DNA of 64,000 bases from Oligosphaera ethanolica (GTDB taxonomy: Bacteria; Verrucomicrobiota; Lentisphaeria; Oligosphaerales; Oligosphaeraceae). Positions within the stretch are counted from its first letter, which is position 1. Every line of letters starts with the position of its first letter. The notes under the pieces are model-generated. The model had not been told where the DNA came from. It was given only the letters and a program-made list of their open reading frames with translations, and searched no databases. Positions 52,049 to 62,119 of this stretch are shown here, piece after piece. The position numbers and the translations under genes are program-made. Location of the stretch: assembly GCF_030814695.1 (NCBI RefSeq), contig NZ_JAUSVL010000001.1:1178001-1242000 (forward strand). The letters run 5' to 3'.

Positions 52049-52440
52049 GCTGCACCTCTTTGCTGTTGTTCTTATTTCCGGTTGCTATTGGACGCAGTAA
52101 ATTACCACGTTCCTTCAATGAGACGAAACGGCCCAAATATAACCGAAAAAAGCACCTCGGCAAGACACCGCCGGATCTTTCCAAGCTTCCCCTGCGTAAA
52201 TATACCCGGCAGCCACCGCCGGCCCCGCCTTGATGCCCTCGCTGCCGCCCGGCGCACGAGCCCCTTGCGGCCAAGGTGCCTTCCCGGAGCCGACCACGGA
52301 TGCCGGCCCAACGCCCCCGCTATGCCGCAAATGACAATAAACACCTAGCGCAGGACGTCATTGTCCGTGTAGATTAGCCACAGACTTCACGCCGGATGCG
52401 ACAAGGCTGCCGCAGCAACCACCACCCCATGGAGGACGCA
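52049..52440. other. Divergent intergenic region, nothing recognised
   Basis: Between the ferredoxin and PPK2 genes. Minus-strand frames at about 52100-52340 are Gly/Arg/Ala-rich and look non-coding. GGAGG at the end is the PPK2 ribosome-binding site. Confidence 0.5.
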
Positions 52441-53271
52441 ATGTCAGATAAAAATGCCGCCCGCAAATGGCGCCAGCAGTTCCAGATCCGCGAAGACCAA
52501 AAAGTGTCCTACCGCAACTTCCGTCCCGACAGCACACCCGGTTTGGATGGCAAGGAGGAAGCCCTGGCTCTTCTCAACAAGAACATCCCAAAAATCAACG
52601 ACCTGCAGGAGCGGCTATACGCGGAAGGCAAGCAGGCGCTGCTGGTCGTCCTCCAGGCCATGGACACCGGCGGCAAGGACGGCACCATCCGCGCCGTTTT
52701 CGGCCCGCTCAACCCCCAGGGCGTACATGTCAGCAACTTCAAAGCGCCATGCGGCCGGGAACTCACACACGATTACCTGTGGCGGGTGCATCAGGCGGTG
52801 CCGGCCAAGGGCATGATCGGCATCTTTAACCGCTCGCACTACGAAGACGTGCTCATCGCCAAAGTGCGGGAGCTCGCACCGAAAAACGACATCCAACAAC
52901 GCTACCGCCAAATCAATGATTTCGAGGCATACCTGGGCGAAAACCACGTCCGCGTTATCAAATTCCACCTCTGCATCAGCAAGGACGAACAACGCGAGCG
53001 CCTCCTCAGTCGCCTGCAAACAACCGAGAAAAACTGGAAATTCAACCGCGGCGACCTCGCCGAGCGCGCTCTGTGGGACGACTACGAAAACGCCTACGAG
53101 CGGGTACTAAAACGCTGCTCACCCGCCAACGCGCCCTGGTACGTCATTCCCGCTAACAAAAAATGGTATCGCAACGCCGTCGTCAGCCAGATCATCCTGG
53201 ATACCCTGCGAGACATGAAGCCGCAGTTTCCCGCGGCGGAAGCCGATCTCGATCAGGTAGTCATTGACTAG
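52441..53271 (+). CDS. ppk2: Polyphosphate kinase 2 family protein
   Basis: A 276-residue PPK2-type enzyme that transfers phosphate between polyphosphate and nucleotides. The P-loop is MDTGGKDGTIRAVFGPLNP, the second motif is FNRSHYEDVL, and the lid region ends in PWYVIPANKKWYRN. ATG 52441 is preceded by GGAGG; earlier in-frame ATGs lack a site. One PPK2 domain is present, as in single-domain classes I and III; whether it acts on AMP, ADP or both cannot be settled by eye. Confidence 0.93.
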   Translation: MSDKNAARKWRQQFQIREDQKVSYRNFRPDSTPGLDGKEEALALLNKNIPKINDLQERLYAEGKQALLVVLQAMDTGGKDGTIRAVFGPLNPQGVHVSNFKAPCGRELTHDYLWRVHQAVPAKGMIGIFNRSHYEDVLIAKVRELAPKNDIQQRYRQINDFEAYLGENHVRVIKFHLCISKDEQRERLLSRLQTTEKNWKFNRGDLAERALWDDYENAYERVLKRCSPANAPWYVIPANKKWYRNAVVSQIILDTLRDMKPQFPAAEADLDQVVID

Positions 53272-53414
53272 GAGCCTTTAAGCCGTTATTTTATGGCTTT
53301 CCCCTGCCCTCACCGCTGGTGTTGCCAGGGAGTTTTTGTGCTCAACAGCTGTCCTTAGCGACCGCACGGGCGGTTTCTTCTTCAACCAAACACAACTACA
53401 GGTACTTCCATATC

Positions 53415-55490
53415 ATGACAGTACGCGGCATTATTCTGGCCTTTCTCGGAGCGATTTTCATTGCCGCCGGCGGTTACATCAATGACTGCGTGCTGTCTCT
53501 GGAGAGTTTCACCAACGGCCAGCTGATTCCCATTATCGTTGTGGGGTCGCTATGCCTGTTTGTGCTGGTCATCAATCCCCTGCTGGCAGCCCTGCGCCCC
53601 CGGCTGGCGCTGACCACCGGCGAACTGGCCCTGATTGTCGTTCTCTGCAGTGCCGCCTGCAGCATACCCGGTCGCGGTCTCTTTGAGCAATTCACTCACA
53701 CCATGGTGATGCCCTACCATTGGAACCGCGTCACCCCTGGCTGGCAAGAAAATAACATCCTCGGCTACGCGCCCAAAAATGCGCTCGTCGACGTCAATGA
53801 GGACAACTACGACCAGGTGGTGGGCACCTACATCATGGGCGCCCCCCGGGGCGCCAAGGCACCCCCGAACATCGTAGCGTCGCTGGTGCAGAAATGGCAA
53901 CGCGTGCCGTGGGGCGCGTGGGGGCCGCCGCTGCTTACCTGGGTGCCCCTGGTCCTGCTCAGCGCTCTCGCGTCGGTGTGCCTCGCGCTGATCACCTACA
54001 AACAATGGGCCGCACACGAATTCCTCAGTTTCCCCATTGCCGAATTCAATGACAGCCTCATTGAACGCAAGCCCGGCGACCTCCTGCCGATCATCGCCAA
54101 AAGCAAGCTCTTCTGGCTGGGTTTCATCCTGCTACTGGTCATTCGCATCAACAACGGCCTCTGCGTGTGGTATCCGGATTATTACATACCCGTGAGGCTG
54201 AGCTGGAGCCTGGCCCCCTTTGCCCAAGTCTGGCCCGAGCTCTTCCGTGTGCCCTACGGGTCTTCCCTGCTCAATCTGTCCTTCTTCCCGCTGGTCGTGG
54301 CCTTCGCCTTTTTCCTCAGCACGGAAATATCGCTGACGCTGGGCATATCCCAACTCTGCTGGGTGTTTGTGGCGCTGCCCATGGTGAGCGTCGGCATGAA
54401 TCTATCCACCGACTGGGTCGGCGGCTGGCAGGGCTGGCAGCGCGCGGGCGCCTACATCGCCATGTTTGTTATGCTCATGTACACAGGCAGGCATTTCTAC
54501 ACTCATCTGCTCAAAGCCGCGTTCAGCCCCGGCGCCGTCGCCAAGGACCAGGAGAACCGCTCTTACATCTGGGCAATGCGCATCCTCATCCTGGCCTTCG
54601 TCATCATGACCTACCTGGTCTGGCGCCTAGGCTTGGAGTTGCCCTACGCGATCATCACCATCGGGTTGATGCTCCTCTCCTTCGTGGTCGTTTCGCGCAT
54701 CAGCGCCGAAACCGGCCTGTTCTTCGTCCAGCCCCGCTGGACGACTTTTGGGCTGCTTACGGCCGGCCTCGGCAGCTTCGCCTTCCCGCCGTCGGCGCAA
54801 GTCATTTGCGGCCTGGTCTGCATCATGCTGTGCATTGATCAATGCCAGGCGCTCATGCCCTATCTGACCAACGGCCTGAGGTTGGCCGACCGCACGCGCA
54901 TCCGCCCCGCCAAGGTCGCTTCGCTGACCATGCTGATGTACGCCGTGGCCTGCATCATCGGCCTGCTGGTCCTGCTGGTGGCCGTCTATGAATTCGGCGC
55001 GCCGACCAACATGGACTGGCCCTACAAACGACTGCCAACCATGGCCTTCCGCTCAGCCCTGCCGGAAGTCATGCAACTCCAAGCCATCGGCAGCCTGGAA
55101 GAAGCACTGGACATGCCTTGGTGGCAGCGCCTGGCCCGGGTCGCCCCAAAAGAAAATTTCCTCGGCGCCTTCATCTTCGGCATTGTCGCCGTTTTCTTCT
55201 TCAGCTTTTTGCGCCTGCGGGTGCCCAAATGGCCTCTGCATCCCGTGATGTTCCTCCTCTGGGCGACCTATCCGATGCAGATGACCTGCCACTCGTTCTT
55301 CATTGGCTGGATGATCAAAAAATCGGCGATTCGCTTTGGTGGCGTGCGTATGGCGAAAGTACTGCGGCCACTCATGGTCGGCATCATCGCCGGCGAAGTC
55401 CTAGCGGCAGTGATCTTTATGATTGTCGGCGTCCTATATTATATCAACACCGACCAGAAACCCCTGCCCTACCGCTGGTTCCCCCGCTAA
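53415..55490 (+). CDS. DUF6785/DUF6784-like multi-pass membrane protein
   Basis: A 691-residue membrane protein with about 14 helices over its whole length. I recognise the overall form (TTGELALIVVLCSAACSIPGRG near the N-terminus, EFLSFPIAEF in the middle, and a C-terminal YYINTDQKPLPYRWFPR) as the DUF6785/DUF6784 type found in Planctomycetes and Lentisphaerae, distantly like OPT oligopeptide transporters. Transport is inferred from topology only. ATG 53415 is the likely start; the frame extends further upstream without good signals. Confidence 0.8.
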   Translation: MTVRGIILAFLGAIFIAAGGYINDCVLSLESFTNGQLIPIIVVGSLCLFVLVINPLLAALRPRLALTTGELALIVVLCSAACSIPGRGLFEQFTHTMVMPYHWNRVTPGWQENNILGYAPKNALVDVNEDNYDQVVGTYIMGAPRGAKAPPNIVASLVQKWQRVPWGAWGPPLLTWVPLVLLSALASVCLALITYKQWAAHEFLSFPIAEFNDSLIERKPGDLLPIIAKSKLFWLGFILLLVIRINNGLCVWYPDYYIPVRLSWSLAPFAQVWPELFRVPYGSSLLNLSFFPLVVAFAFFLSTEISLTLGISQLCWVFVALPMVSVGMNLSTDWVGGWQGWQRAGAYIAMFVMLMYTGRHFYTHLLKAAFSPGAVAKDQENRSYIWAMRILILAFVIMTYLVWRLGLELPYAIITIGLMLLSFVVVSRISAETGLFFVQPRWTTFGLLTAGLGSFAFPPSAQVICGLVCIMLCIDQCQALMPYLTNGLRLADRTRIRPAKVASLTMLMYAVACIIGLLVLLVAVYEFGAPTNMDWPYKRLPTMAFRSALPEVMQLQAIGSLEEALDMPWWQRLARVAPKENFLGAFIFGIVAVFFFSFLRLRVPKWPLHPVMFLLWATYPMQMTCHSFFIGWMIKKSAIRFGGVRMAKVLRPLMVGIIAGEVLAAVIFMIVGVLYYINTDQKPLPYRWFPR

Positions 55491-55571
55491 ACGGCAGCCA
55501 GACGTCGTCACCAACCGGCGTTCTCAACATTTCACCAGCTCCCGTTCCCCATCAGCTTGGATGATCCTGCA

Positions 55572-57965
55572 ATGAAAACATCAGTCAACTGGCTCCGCAA
55601 CTACATCGACATTCCCTGGGCCCCCAAAGAACTGGCTGCCCGCTTGACCGCCGCCGGCCTGGAAGTCGAGGGCATCGAATTTACCGGCCAGATCCCCGCC
55701 GGCGTCATCGTCGCTGAGATTCTCGCGCGCAGCCCCCACGCCAACTCGGACCACCTGAGCATCTGCACCGTGAACGCCGGCCAGGGCGAGCCGCTGCAAA
55801 TCGTCTGTGGCGCCCCCAACTGCGATGCCGGCCAAAAGGTCCCGCTGGCCACCGTCGGCACCCAATTCGGCGATTTCCAGATCAAGAAGGCAAAAATCCG
55901 CGGCGTCGAATCCAGCGGCATGCTCTGCTCTGCCCGCGAACTAGGCTTGAGCGACGACCACAGCGGCCTGATGATCCTCCCCCCCGACACGCCGCTGGGC
56001 ATTCCCCTAACAGACATCGTCGAGCAGGACGCCGTCATCGACTGGGAAGTCACCCCGAACCGTCCGGACTGGCTTTCGCACGTCGGCATTGCCCGCGAGA
56101 TTGCCGCCGTCGCCCAGCTGCCGCTGCGCCTCCCCGCACCGGCAATCCGCAGTCTGCCAAACAGCTCGGTCCACGACTGCGCCAAAGTGAGTGTACTTGA
56201 CAGCGACCTTTGCCCGCGCTACATCGCCCGGGTCTTCAAGAACATCAAGGTCGGCCCCTCGCCGGACTGGATGGTCAAACACCTCGAAGCCGTCGGCCTC
56301 CGCGCGGTCAATAACGTGGTCGACATCACCAACTACGTCATGCTCGAATTCGGCCAGCCCCTCCACGCCTTCGATCTCACCACCCTCGCCGGCAGCGAAA
56401 TCGTCGTCCGCCGCGCCAAGCAGGGCGAAGAGATCACCACCCTCGACGGCACCAAACTCAAACTCAGCACCGACAATCTGCTCATCGCCGACCGCGACAA
56501 GGGTGTCGCCCTCGCCGGTATCATGGGTGGTGAAAACAGCATGATCACCGACGCCACCACCACGGTGCTGCTGGAAGCGGCCGCCTTCGACCGCTCCAAT
56601 GTCCGCGTCAGCTCACGCACCCTCGGCATCGCTACCGACAGCTCCTACCGCTTCGAACGTGGCGTCAGCCCCGAAACCACCGCCGCCGCCAGCGCCCGCG
56701 CCGCCACCCTCCTCTGCGAACTCTGCGGCGCCGACCAGGTCGATGGCATCATCGACTGCTATGGCAAGCCTTGGCAATGCCCCGAAATCACGCTGCGCGT
56801 ACAACGCTGCAATGCCCTGCTGGGCCTCAGCCTGGACGCCACGGCCATAGCCTCCTGCCTGGAACGCCGCGGTCTGAGCATCCTCATGCAGGACGCCGAG
56901 ACCATCACTGCCCGCGCCCCGGCCTGGCGCTTTGATCTCCACGCCGAACACGACCTCATCGAAGAGGTCGCCCAAATCAGCGGACTGGATGCCATTCCCG
57001 AAGCGCCCGTCGCCGCCAGAATCAGCGGCACCATGAAAGACGACCGCTTCCTCCCGCTGGAGGAAATCCGCGGCGAATTCCAGGCACTCGGTTTGGACGA
57101 GATCATCAACTACAGCCTGTGGTCCTTGCCGCAGTGCCTGCAGGGCACGGCCTGCAGCGAGGAAGAGATCATCAAGGTCGACAACCCCATCAGCATTGAC
57201 ACGGCTTTCCTGCGCCCAACCCTGCTGCCGGGGCTGATGCAGGTCGTCGCCCACAACATCGCCCACAATGAGCACAACCTGCGACTCTTCGAGCTCGGCC
57301 GGGTCTTCCGCAAGAACAACGGCCGCCACAGCGAAGGCCTCCAGGCCGCCATCGCCATCACCGGCAAACGCCACCCCGAGCGCTTCGGCAGCGACCTGGC
57401 TGCCACCGTAGATTTCTACGACCTCAAGGGCATCCTGGCCAGCTGGCTGGAAGCACGCCGCCTGACAGACTGCAGCTGGCAGAGCGCCGAAGCGCCCGCT
57501 TGCAAGCCCGGCGCCTGCGCCACCTTAACAAGCAAGGGCAAAACCATCGCCACTTTCGGCGAAGCCGCCACCGTCCTCACCAAGGGCATACGCCTGCGCG
57601 CCCCGCTCTTTCTCGCCCTGATCGACGTGGACGCCCTCCTCAAACTCAAAGCCGCGCCACCAGTATACACCCCCATCGCTCAGTTCCCCGCCACCAGCAG
57701 GGACATCTCCTTCGTCGCCCCGGCCGGCCTCACCCACCAGACCATCGTCGCGACCATCCGCGACCTGCAGCTGCCGCTGGTGGACCGCATTGACCTCTTC
57801 GATATCTTCAGCGACGAAAAAGTCCTGGGCAAAGACCGCTGCAGCCTCTCTTACTCGGTCACCTTCCGCCATCAGGAACGCACGCTTACCGACGACGAGG
57901 TCAACGCCCTGCAGACGACCATCCGTAGCGCCCTGGCCGAAAAACTCGGCGTCGAGCTGCGCTAA
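55572..57965 (+). CDS. pheT: Phenylalanine--tRNA ligase beta subunit
   Basis: A 797-residue protein of typical bacterial PheT length. It opens MKTSVNWLRNYIDI, followed by the EMAP-like tRNA-binding domain (about 40-150), the B3/B4 editing domain (about 200-380), B5, the catalytic-like core, and the C-terminal FDX-ACB domain (about 700-797; FPATSRDISFVAP). It works as an alpha2-beta2 enzyme; the alpha subunit gene pheS, often adjacent, is absent here. ATG 55572 is preferred over TTG 55557. Confidence 0.95.
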   Translation: MKTSVNWLRNYIDIPWAPKELAARLTAAGLEVEGIEFTGQIPAGVIVAEILARSPHANSDHLSICTVNAGQGEPLQIVCGAPNCDAGQKVPLATVGTQFGDFQIKKAKIRGVESSGMLCSARELGLSDDHSGLMILPPDTPLGIPLTDIVEQDAVIDWEVTPNRPDWLSHVGIAREIAAVAQLPLRLPAPAIRSLPNSSVHDCAKVSVLDSDLCPRYIARVFKNIKVGPSPDWMVKHLEAVGLRAVNNVVDITNYVMLEFGQPLHAFDLTTLAGSEIVVRRAKQGEEITTLDGTKLKLSTDNLLIADRDKGVALAGIMGGENSMITDATTTVLLEAAAFDRSNVRVSSRTLGIATDSSYRFERGVSPETTAAASARAATLLCELCGADQVDGIIDCYGKPWQCPEITLRVQRCNALLGLSLDATAIASCLERRGLSILMQDAETITARAPAWRFDLHAEHDLIEEVAQISGLDAIPEAPVAARISGTMKDDRFLPLEEIRGEFQALGLDEIINYSLWSLPQCLQGTACSEEEIIKVDNPISIDTAFLRPTLLPGLMQVVAHNIAHNEHNLRLFELGRVFRKNNGRHSEGLQAAIAITGKRHPERFGSDLAATVDFYDLKGILASWLEARRLTDCSWQSAEAPACKPGACATLTSKGKTIATFGEAATVLTKGIRLRAPLFLALIDVDALLKLKAAPPVYTPIAQFPATSRDISFVAPAGLTHQTIVATIRDLQLPLVDRIDLFDIFSDEKVLGKDRCSLSYSVTFRHQERTLTDDEVNALQTTIRSALAEKLGVELR

Positions 57966-58027
57966 AACATCCCCACCCCAAGGCCCCCCTCCCTAGCACC
58001 ATCCCCTGCCTCCTCCAAGGAACGCCT

Positions 58028-58603
58028 ATGCTCGTCAAACAGTTCAAATCCGGCGGCGTCATCAGCATCAACGGCGCCCCGCACGTCATTGAAAACGTCG
58101 AAAAACACACCCCGTCCGCCCGTGGCGCCGCGACCATCTACAAGGTCCGCTGCCGTAATCTCATCACCCAAAGCAAAACCGACCTCACCGGCAAAGGCGA
58201 AGATAACTACGGCGAACCAGACTTCCGCCAGTGCGAAGTCCAGTTCCTCTACAAAGAGGGCCGCGACTACGTCTTCATGGACCTCAACAACTACGAGCAG
58301 ATGCCCCTCGCCGAGGAAATTGTCGGCGATGACAAATACTACCTGGTGGAAAATCTCGAAGGCGTTTCGGGGATGATCCTCGAAGAACGCCTGGTGGGTA
58401 TACGCCTCCCTGATGCCGTCGAACAGCGCCTCGCTGAATGCGATCCGGCCATCAAAGGCCAAAGCGCCACCGCCCGCGGCAAAACCGCCAAGACGGAAAC
58501 CGGCCTGTCCATCCAGGTCCCAGAGTACATGGAACAGGACGACTGCATCCGCATCGATACCCGCACCGGCAAATTCCTCGGCCGCGTCGGCACCTCATTC
58601 TGA
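58028..58603 (+). CDS. efpL: Elongation factor P-like protein EfpL (YeiP family)
   Basis: A 191-residue three-domain beta-barrel factor that relieves ribosome stalling. The N-terminal tip loop reads HTPSARGAATIYK, matching the E. coli EfpL/YeiP loop (QSPTARGAATLYK), with Arg32 at the place of E. coli EfpL Arg33, where canonical EF-P has a modifiable Lys or Arg. The C-terminal domain (GLSIQVPEYMEQDDCIRIDTR) is typical of the OB-fold EF-P end. ATG 58028 follows AAGGA, 62 bp after pheT. Both are translation genes and may share a transcript. Confidence 0.9.
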   Translation: MLVKQFKSGGVISINGAPHVIENVEKHTPSARGAATIYKVRCRNLITQSKTDLTGKGEDNYGEPDFRQCEVQFLYKEGRDYVFMDLNNYEQMPLAEEIVGDDKYYLVENLEGVSGMILEERLVGIRLPDAVEQRLAECDPAIKGQSATARGKTAKTETGLSIQVPEYMEQDDCIRIDTRTGKFLGRVGTSF

Positions 58604-58650
58604 ACGCTGACCAAGTGACCAGCGCCCACACGCCAAGTCATTAATCCACC

Positions 58651-58777
58651 AGTAACCGGTCAGTGTACACCCCGGCGCTTCGCTGGGACAATTTGCAGGA
58701 AACCCACGGCCCGCCGCCGCCCAGCCATCCGACCTTGATTTCCGCCGACCTTTGCGGCAGCGTGTTTCATAGGAGTG
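58651..58777 (+). repeat. Dispersed 125-bp intergenic repeat, copy 3
   Basis: Almost identical to 10987-11110. Unlike copies 1 and 2 it is not followed by the CCCCGG hairpin unit; instead it runs directly into the GGAC-rich repeat. Confidence 0.85.
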
Positions 58778-58975
58778 ATTGATAATGGCCGGTCTCAGAG
58801 GACGACTGGGACCATGGGACGACTTGGCGACTGCGCGCACTGGGGCGAGGACTCACAGACACATGAGGCATGGTCCCATGGATTGGACCGTGGGGACTTT
58901 CTGGACCATGGGGAAGGACGCCTTGGACACCGGGGACCGGTTGTGGACAGCTTGGACGCCGGGGACTGACTGGCG
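58771..58975 (+). repeat. GGAC-rich dispersed repeat, copy 2
   Basis: Matches 16075-16262 in opposite orientation. It starts GTGATTGATAATGGCC and shares GGACCATGGG.., CTTGGCGACTGCGCGCACTG and CTTGGACGCCGGGGACTGAC with it. Confidence 0.8.
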
Positions 58976-59028
58976 TCCCTTATTATTACCTGGCTGCACT
59001 TGGCCGATCTGGCATTATATTGCCGCAT

Positions 59029-59201
59029 AGCGGCAGAAGCGCTGAAAGCGCGACGCATACCAGCCCAGGGCAAGCGGCGCCGAAGGCGCGCGCCGCCCTG
59101 GGTGGCGCGCCCAATATGGCCGTGTTCCTCGGCCTCTTTGGCCCCGGTCGGCGCAGCTGACTGGGGCCAAAGAGGCAATGGAACTCATTGATTGCTGCGG
59201 C
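59029..59201 (+). repeat. Dispersed 173-bp intergenic repeat, copy 2
   Basis: Same length and order as 6632-6804, with scattered single-base differences, several of them compensated in the internal GCCAAAGAGG/CCTCTTTGGC stem. Confidence 0.85.
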
Positions 59202-59359
59202 GGGCACGTTTGCGTGTGGCTGTTTGGAGGTCGGGTAAGGTCATGATCCCAGGCGACGGTGCGGGCGGGACGCCCGCACCACGGCCGGGAGACGGGCGCG
59301 CGACGCATACCAGCCCAGGGATAGAGCCCACGGCGCAGACAAAGGGTTCGGAACTACTG

Positions 59360-59400
59360 TGTCAAGTCTCTCTTTCTATCACAAGATTTCGCACATTACC
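59360..59400. repeat. Solitary end of the MITE family
   Basis: This 41-bp stretch matches the complement of 2401-2443, including 23 bp of the terminal repeat and the adjoining TCTCTTTCTAT. No matching second end was found within about 1 kb upstream, so it may be a truncated copy or the end of a different family member. Confidence 0.7.
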
Positions 59401-59584
59401 AACATTTATGAGGGGCATCGACTACTCATACTATTATGAGCAGGAGGACATCGTTACCGGACGTGACCACCCATGAGGTTACGATTCAGCCTACCACTGT
59501 TACAGGATGACGCGCCGGAAAACTCGCCACAGGGCGTCAGATGACATGCAGCCGGAGCAAGGTGCAGCCACTTTGGAGTCAGTC

Positions 59585-62044
59585 TTAATTGGCAGCCTGC
59601 CGGCGTTGGCGGAGCAACTCGTTGGTCTGCTTGAGCAGCTGCAGCGGTACGGTTCGCTTCAGCTCCCTGATCTCATCGCGCTGCTGGCGCAACTTTGCCA
59701 AGCAGCCCTCGTAGGCAGCCGCAGCCGGCGCCTGTTCCTGCTTGAGCTGCACGATCAATTCGGTGTCCACATCCAGCCCCTGGCAAAGCACATAGCAACG
59801 GCTGAGCTGCTCCAGAGCTTCCGCTGCATCGCCGTCCTTGCTATAGCGCGCGGAGGTCTCGGCCAGAAACAGCGGATAGCGGTTGAGGTGCTGCAACAGA
59901 TGCAGCGCCAGCACCCGCAGACTGTCCCGCCGCGCCCAGTCAAGCATCTCGCCGGGCGTCCACACGCGGTCATAGCGCAGGGTCGGCTCCGTGCCCTGCG
60001 ACTGCAACTCGCTCACGTCGTACACGCGCCGGACTTCGCTGACGCGGACGTCGTTGAAGGGATGGGATTCCTCCTGCATAAACTTCTTCGTGTAGAACTC
60101 ATTGACCTCCACCAGCGTCGTCACTCCCGGCCCGCGCAGATTGAAAAAAACTCGCACCTGCGCCAGCCGTTCGACCTCGCGGATGCGGATTACCTGCTCG
60201 TAGATGTCCTGGATGTAAATGGTTGGCGACTTCTGTCGCGGCGTCTGCGGCTCCTGCGCGTCGGGCTGGTAGTCGGGATTGGCTTGCCTTTTGACCTCGC
60301 CAGCGTAGCGGACCGTGCGCATGGTCTGTCGCTCGGCACTCTCCTTGCCGTCGAAATTGGCCACCACGCCGCCATAGACCGTGTAGCCCCAGGGCGACGT
60401 CGTCATGCCGGGTTCCACCACCCGCACCTGCTGCGCCATGCCGAAGGACTCCAGGATCGCCCGCATCTCGGTTTCGATATCCCGGGCGTAGGTCAGCCCC
60501 ACCCCCGGCGTCGCCGATGACATGTCGTTCACTAGCAAGGTCCGCTGCACATAACTGTCGTTTATCGTCTGCCGGGACTTTGCCAGCAGTGCCTCCATGC
60601 GCTTCACCTGCTCCAACAACGCCTCGGGCCACTTGTCCCGACCGTTCACGATGGCACTCATCTGTTGCAGCATGATGCATAAGGCCAGGCTAAAACCATG
60701 CTTGTTGTTGATGTTCGCTGCCCGTTCCGCAGCCGTCAGCAGCTCATCATAGGCCAGTGGCAGCATCTGCATGTACTCAGCCGTAAGCTCATCACGCAAG
60801 GTATCACCGATGGTCTTGATCGTCTCGCCGGACGCGTTGTTGCTGAAATACAGCTCAAGATCACGGCTCGCCTCCTGCGTCAGCGTTTCCCGCCCGAGCC
60901 GGAAATGCTCGGCAGCATCCCAATACTCGTGACGGCTCACCAGAGCCTGAAACGCGCTACGCCACAGCCCGGAACGCAAAGCCGCCGCCGATGCCACCAG
61001 CCGGCGGACGCGCTCATCGGCCCTCCCCAACGCCGGCGCGAAACGCAGATCCTGGCGGTAGCGCCGCAAACAATCCGATATCTCTTTTTCCAGCGCGTTC
61101 AAGGCCGCCTGAATACCGGTGTCGCCGCCTGTGGCACTGCCTGGCTGCCAGCTTTTCTGCAGCTGCGCAATGCGCCCGTCGAAACCATCAAGGGTAGCGG
61201 CGGTGAAACGGTCGGGAAGTTCATCCCATAGTGCCTGCAGGCGCCCAATGGTTTCGGTATCGCCGATCACGGTGAGATTCGTGTCCAGGGGCAATTCCTC
61301 GCGGACTTTCTGCAGGGTATCCAGCGCTTCTATGCCCTTGCCACCAGCGCTGAGCAGCTCGGCGCTGGCCATGGCGGCCTTAATCCGCCCAAGTGCTTCC
61401 AGTTGTGCACGCGCCATGGTCAATGCGGATATCATTTCGCCGCGTTGAAAATGGGCCGGGTCCGGCACCGTCAACGCGCTGCGCTGCAGCCAGGACAGAA
61501 ACGCCTGCCGGTCTTTTGCTGGCAATTTGCGCCAGTAACGATCTTGATCGACTTCTGCCGCCGTCAGCTCGCAGGGTATGGGCACCTGCATGCCCGCCAA
61601 CGCGGTGTCAACCAGCCGCAGGCCATCCTCAACCGAGCCATAGGCCGCCAAAATTGCGCTTTCCTGCCGCAGTACCGCGCCTTCGCCAAGTACAACCAAG
61701 GGCGACGTGGTCGTGGTCAGACGCTCCGCCCACAGCCGGAAAAGTTCCGCCGCCGCCTGGTCGCGAATCTGCTCAACTGTACGTGACAGCTCCACAGGTG
61801 CCGTTTGTGTCGCCGTCGCCGACAAATACCAGGTCATCAGGGCATAGCGATGCGACGCGGGAGTCTCCACCGGAAAAACTGGCTGGAGAGCGCTATTGAT
61901 CCGCTCGAAGCCAGGAGGCTGCCTGAGCCCAAAACTCAGGCAGGACGCCAGCAGCGTCAGCAACGCCGTCAATGCCAGCAGCCGTGTCGCCCGGCTGCTA
62001 CGGCCTCTGTCTTCTTTCGTCTGTCTCATACTGACGCTGTTCAC
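59585..62044 (-). CDS. Large predicted lipoprotein of unknown function
   Basis: An 819-residue product. The N-terminal signal ends in LLASC (Cys about 35), a lipobox. The rest is soluble, mainly helical with many heptad-like stretches, and a more beta-rich part at about 540-700 (WGYTVYGGVVANFDGKE). No family is recognised. GTG 62044 (AGGA eight bases upstream) and ATG 62029 are both possible starts. It follows the cyclophilin gene by 75 bp on the same strand; the pair may act together in the periplasm, an inference from position. Confidence 0.75.
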   Translation of the reverse strand: MNSVSMRQTKEDRGRSSRATRLLALTALLTLLASCLSFGLRQPPGFERINSALQPVFPVETPASHRYALMTWYLSATATQTAPVELSRTVEQIRDQAAAELFRLWAERLTTTTSPLVVLGEGAVLRQESAILAAYGSVEDGLRLVDTALAGMQVPIPCELTAAEVDQDRYWRKLPAKDRQAFLSWLQRSALTVPDPAHFQRGEMISALTMARAQLEALGRIKAAMASAELLSAGGKGIEALDTLQKVREELPLDTNLTVIGDTETIGRLQALWDELPDRFTAATLDGFDGRIAQLQKSWQPGSATGGDTGIQAALNALEKEISDCLRRYRQDLRFAPALGRADERVRRLVASAAALRSGLWRSAFQALVSRHEYWDAAEHFRLGRETLTQEASRDLELYFSNNASGETIKTIGDTLRDELTAEYMQMLPLAYDELLTAAERAANINNKHGFSLALCIMLQQMSAIVNGRDKWPEALLEQVKRMEALLAKSRQTINDSYVQRTLLVNDMSSATPGVGLTYARDIETEMRAILESFGMAQQVRVVEPGMTTSPWGYTVYGGVVANFDGKESAERQTMRTVRYAGEVKRQANPDYQPDAQEPQTPRQKSPTIYIQDIYEQVIRIREVERLAQVRVFFNLRGPGVTTLVEVNEFYTKKFMQEESHPFNDVRVSEVRRVYDVSELQSQGTEPTLRYDRVWTPGEMLDWARRDSLRVLALHLLQHLNRYPLFLAETSARYSKDGDAAEALEQLSRCYVLCQGLDVDTELIVQLKQEQAPAAAAYEGCLAKLRQQRDEIRELKRTVPLQLLKQTNELLRQRRQAAN

Positions 62045-62119
62045 CCTTCACATCCTGGGTCCATACCGGGCATGCTCCCGGCCATGCCGCGCACATATTG
62101 GCCAATGAGCGTTACCGCC

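Larger units (their letters stand above)
58604..59584. other. Long intergenic region made of stacked repeat families
   Basis: In order it holds the 125-bp repeat (58651-58777), the GGAC-rich repeat (58771-58975), the 173-bp repeat (59029-59201), a GC-rich hairpin word (about 59255-59300), and one end of the MITE family (59360-59400). No gene is supportable. The downstream lipoprotein gene ends into it. Confidence 0.75.

Noticed and set aside
59507..60520. 337-codon plus-strand frame
   Set aside because: Antisense shadow of the large lipoprotein; no motif, no ribosome-binding site.
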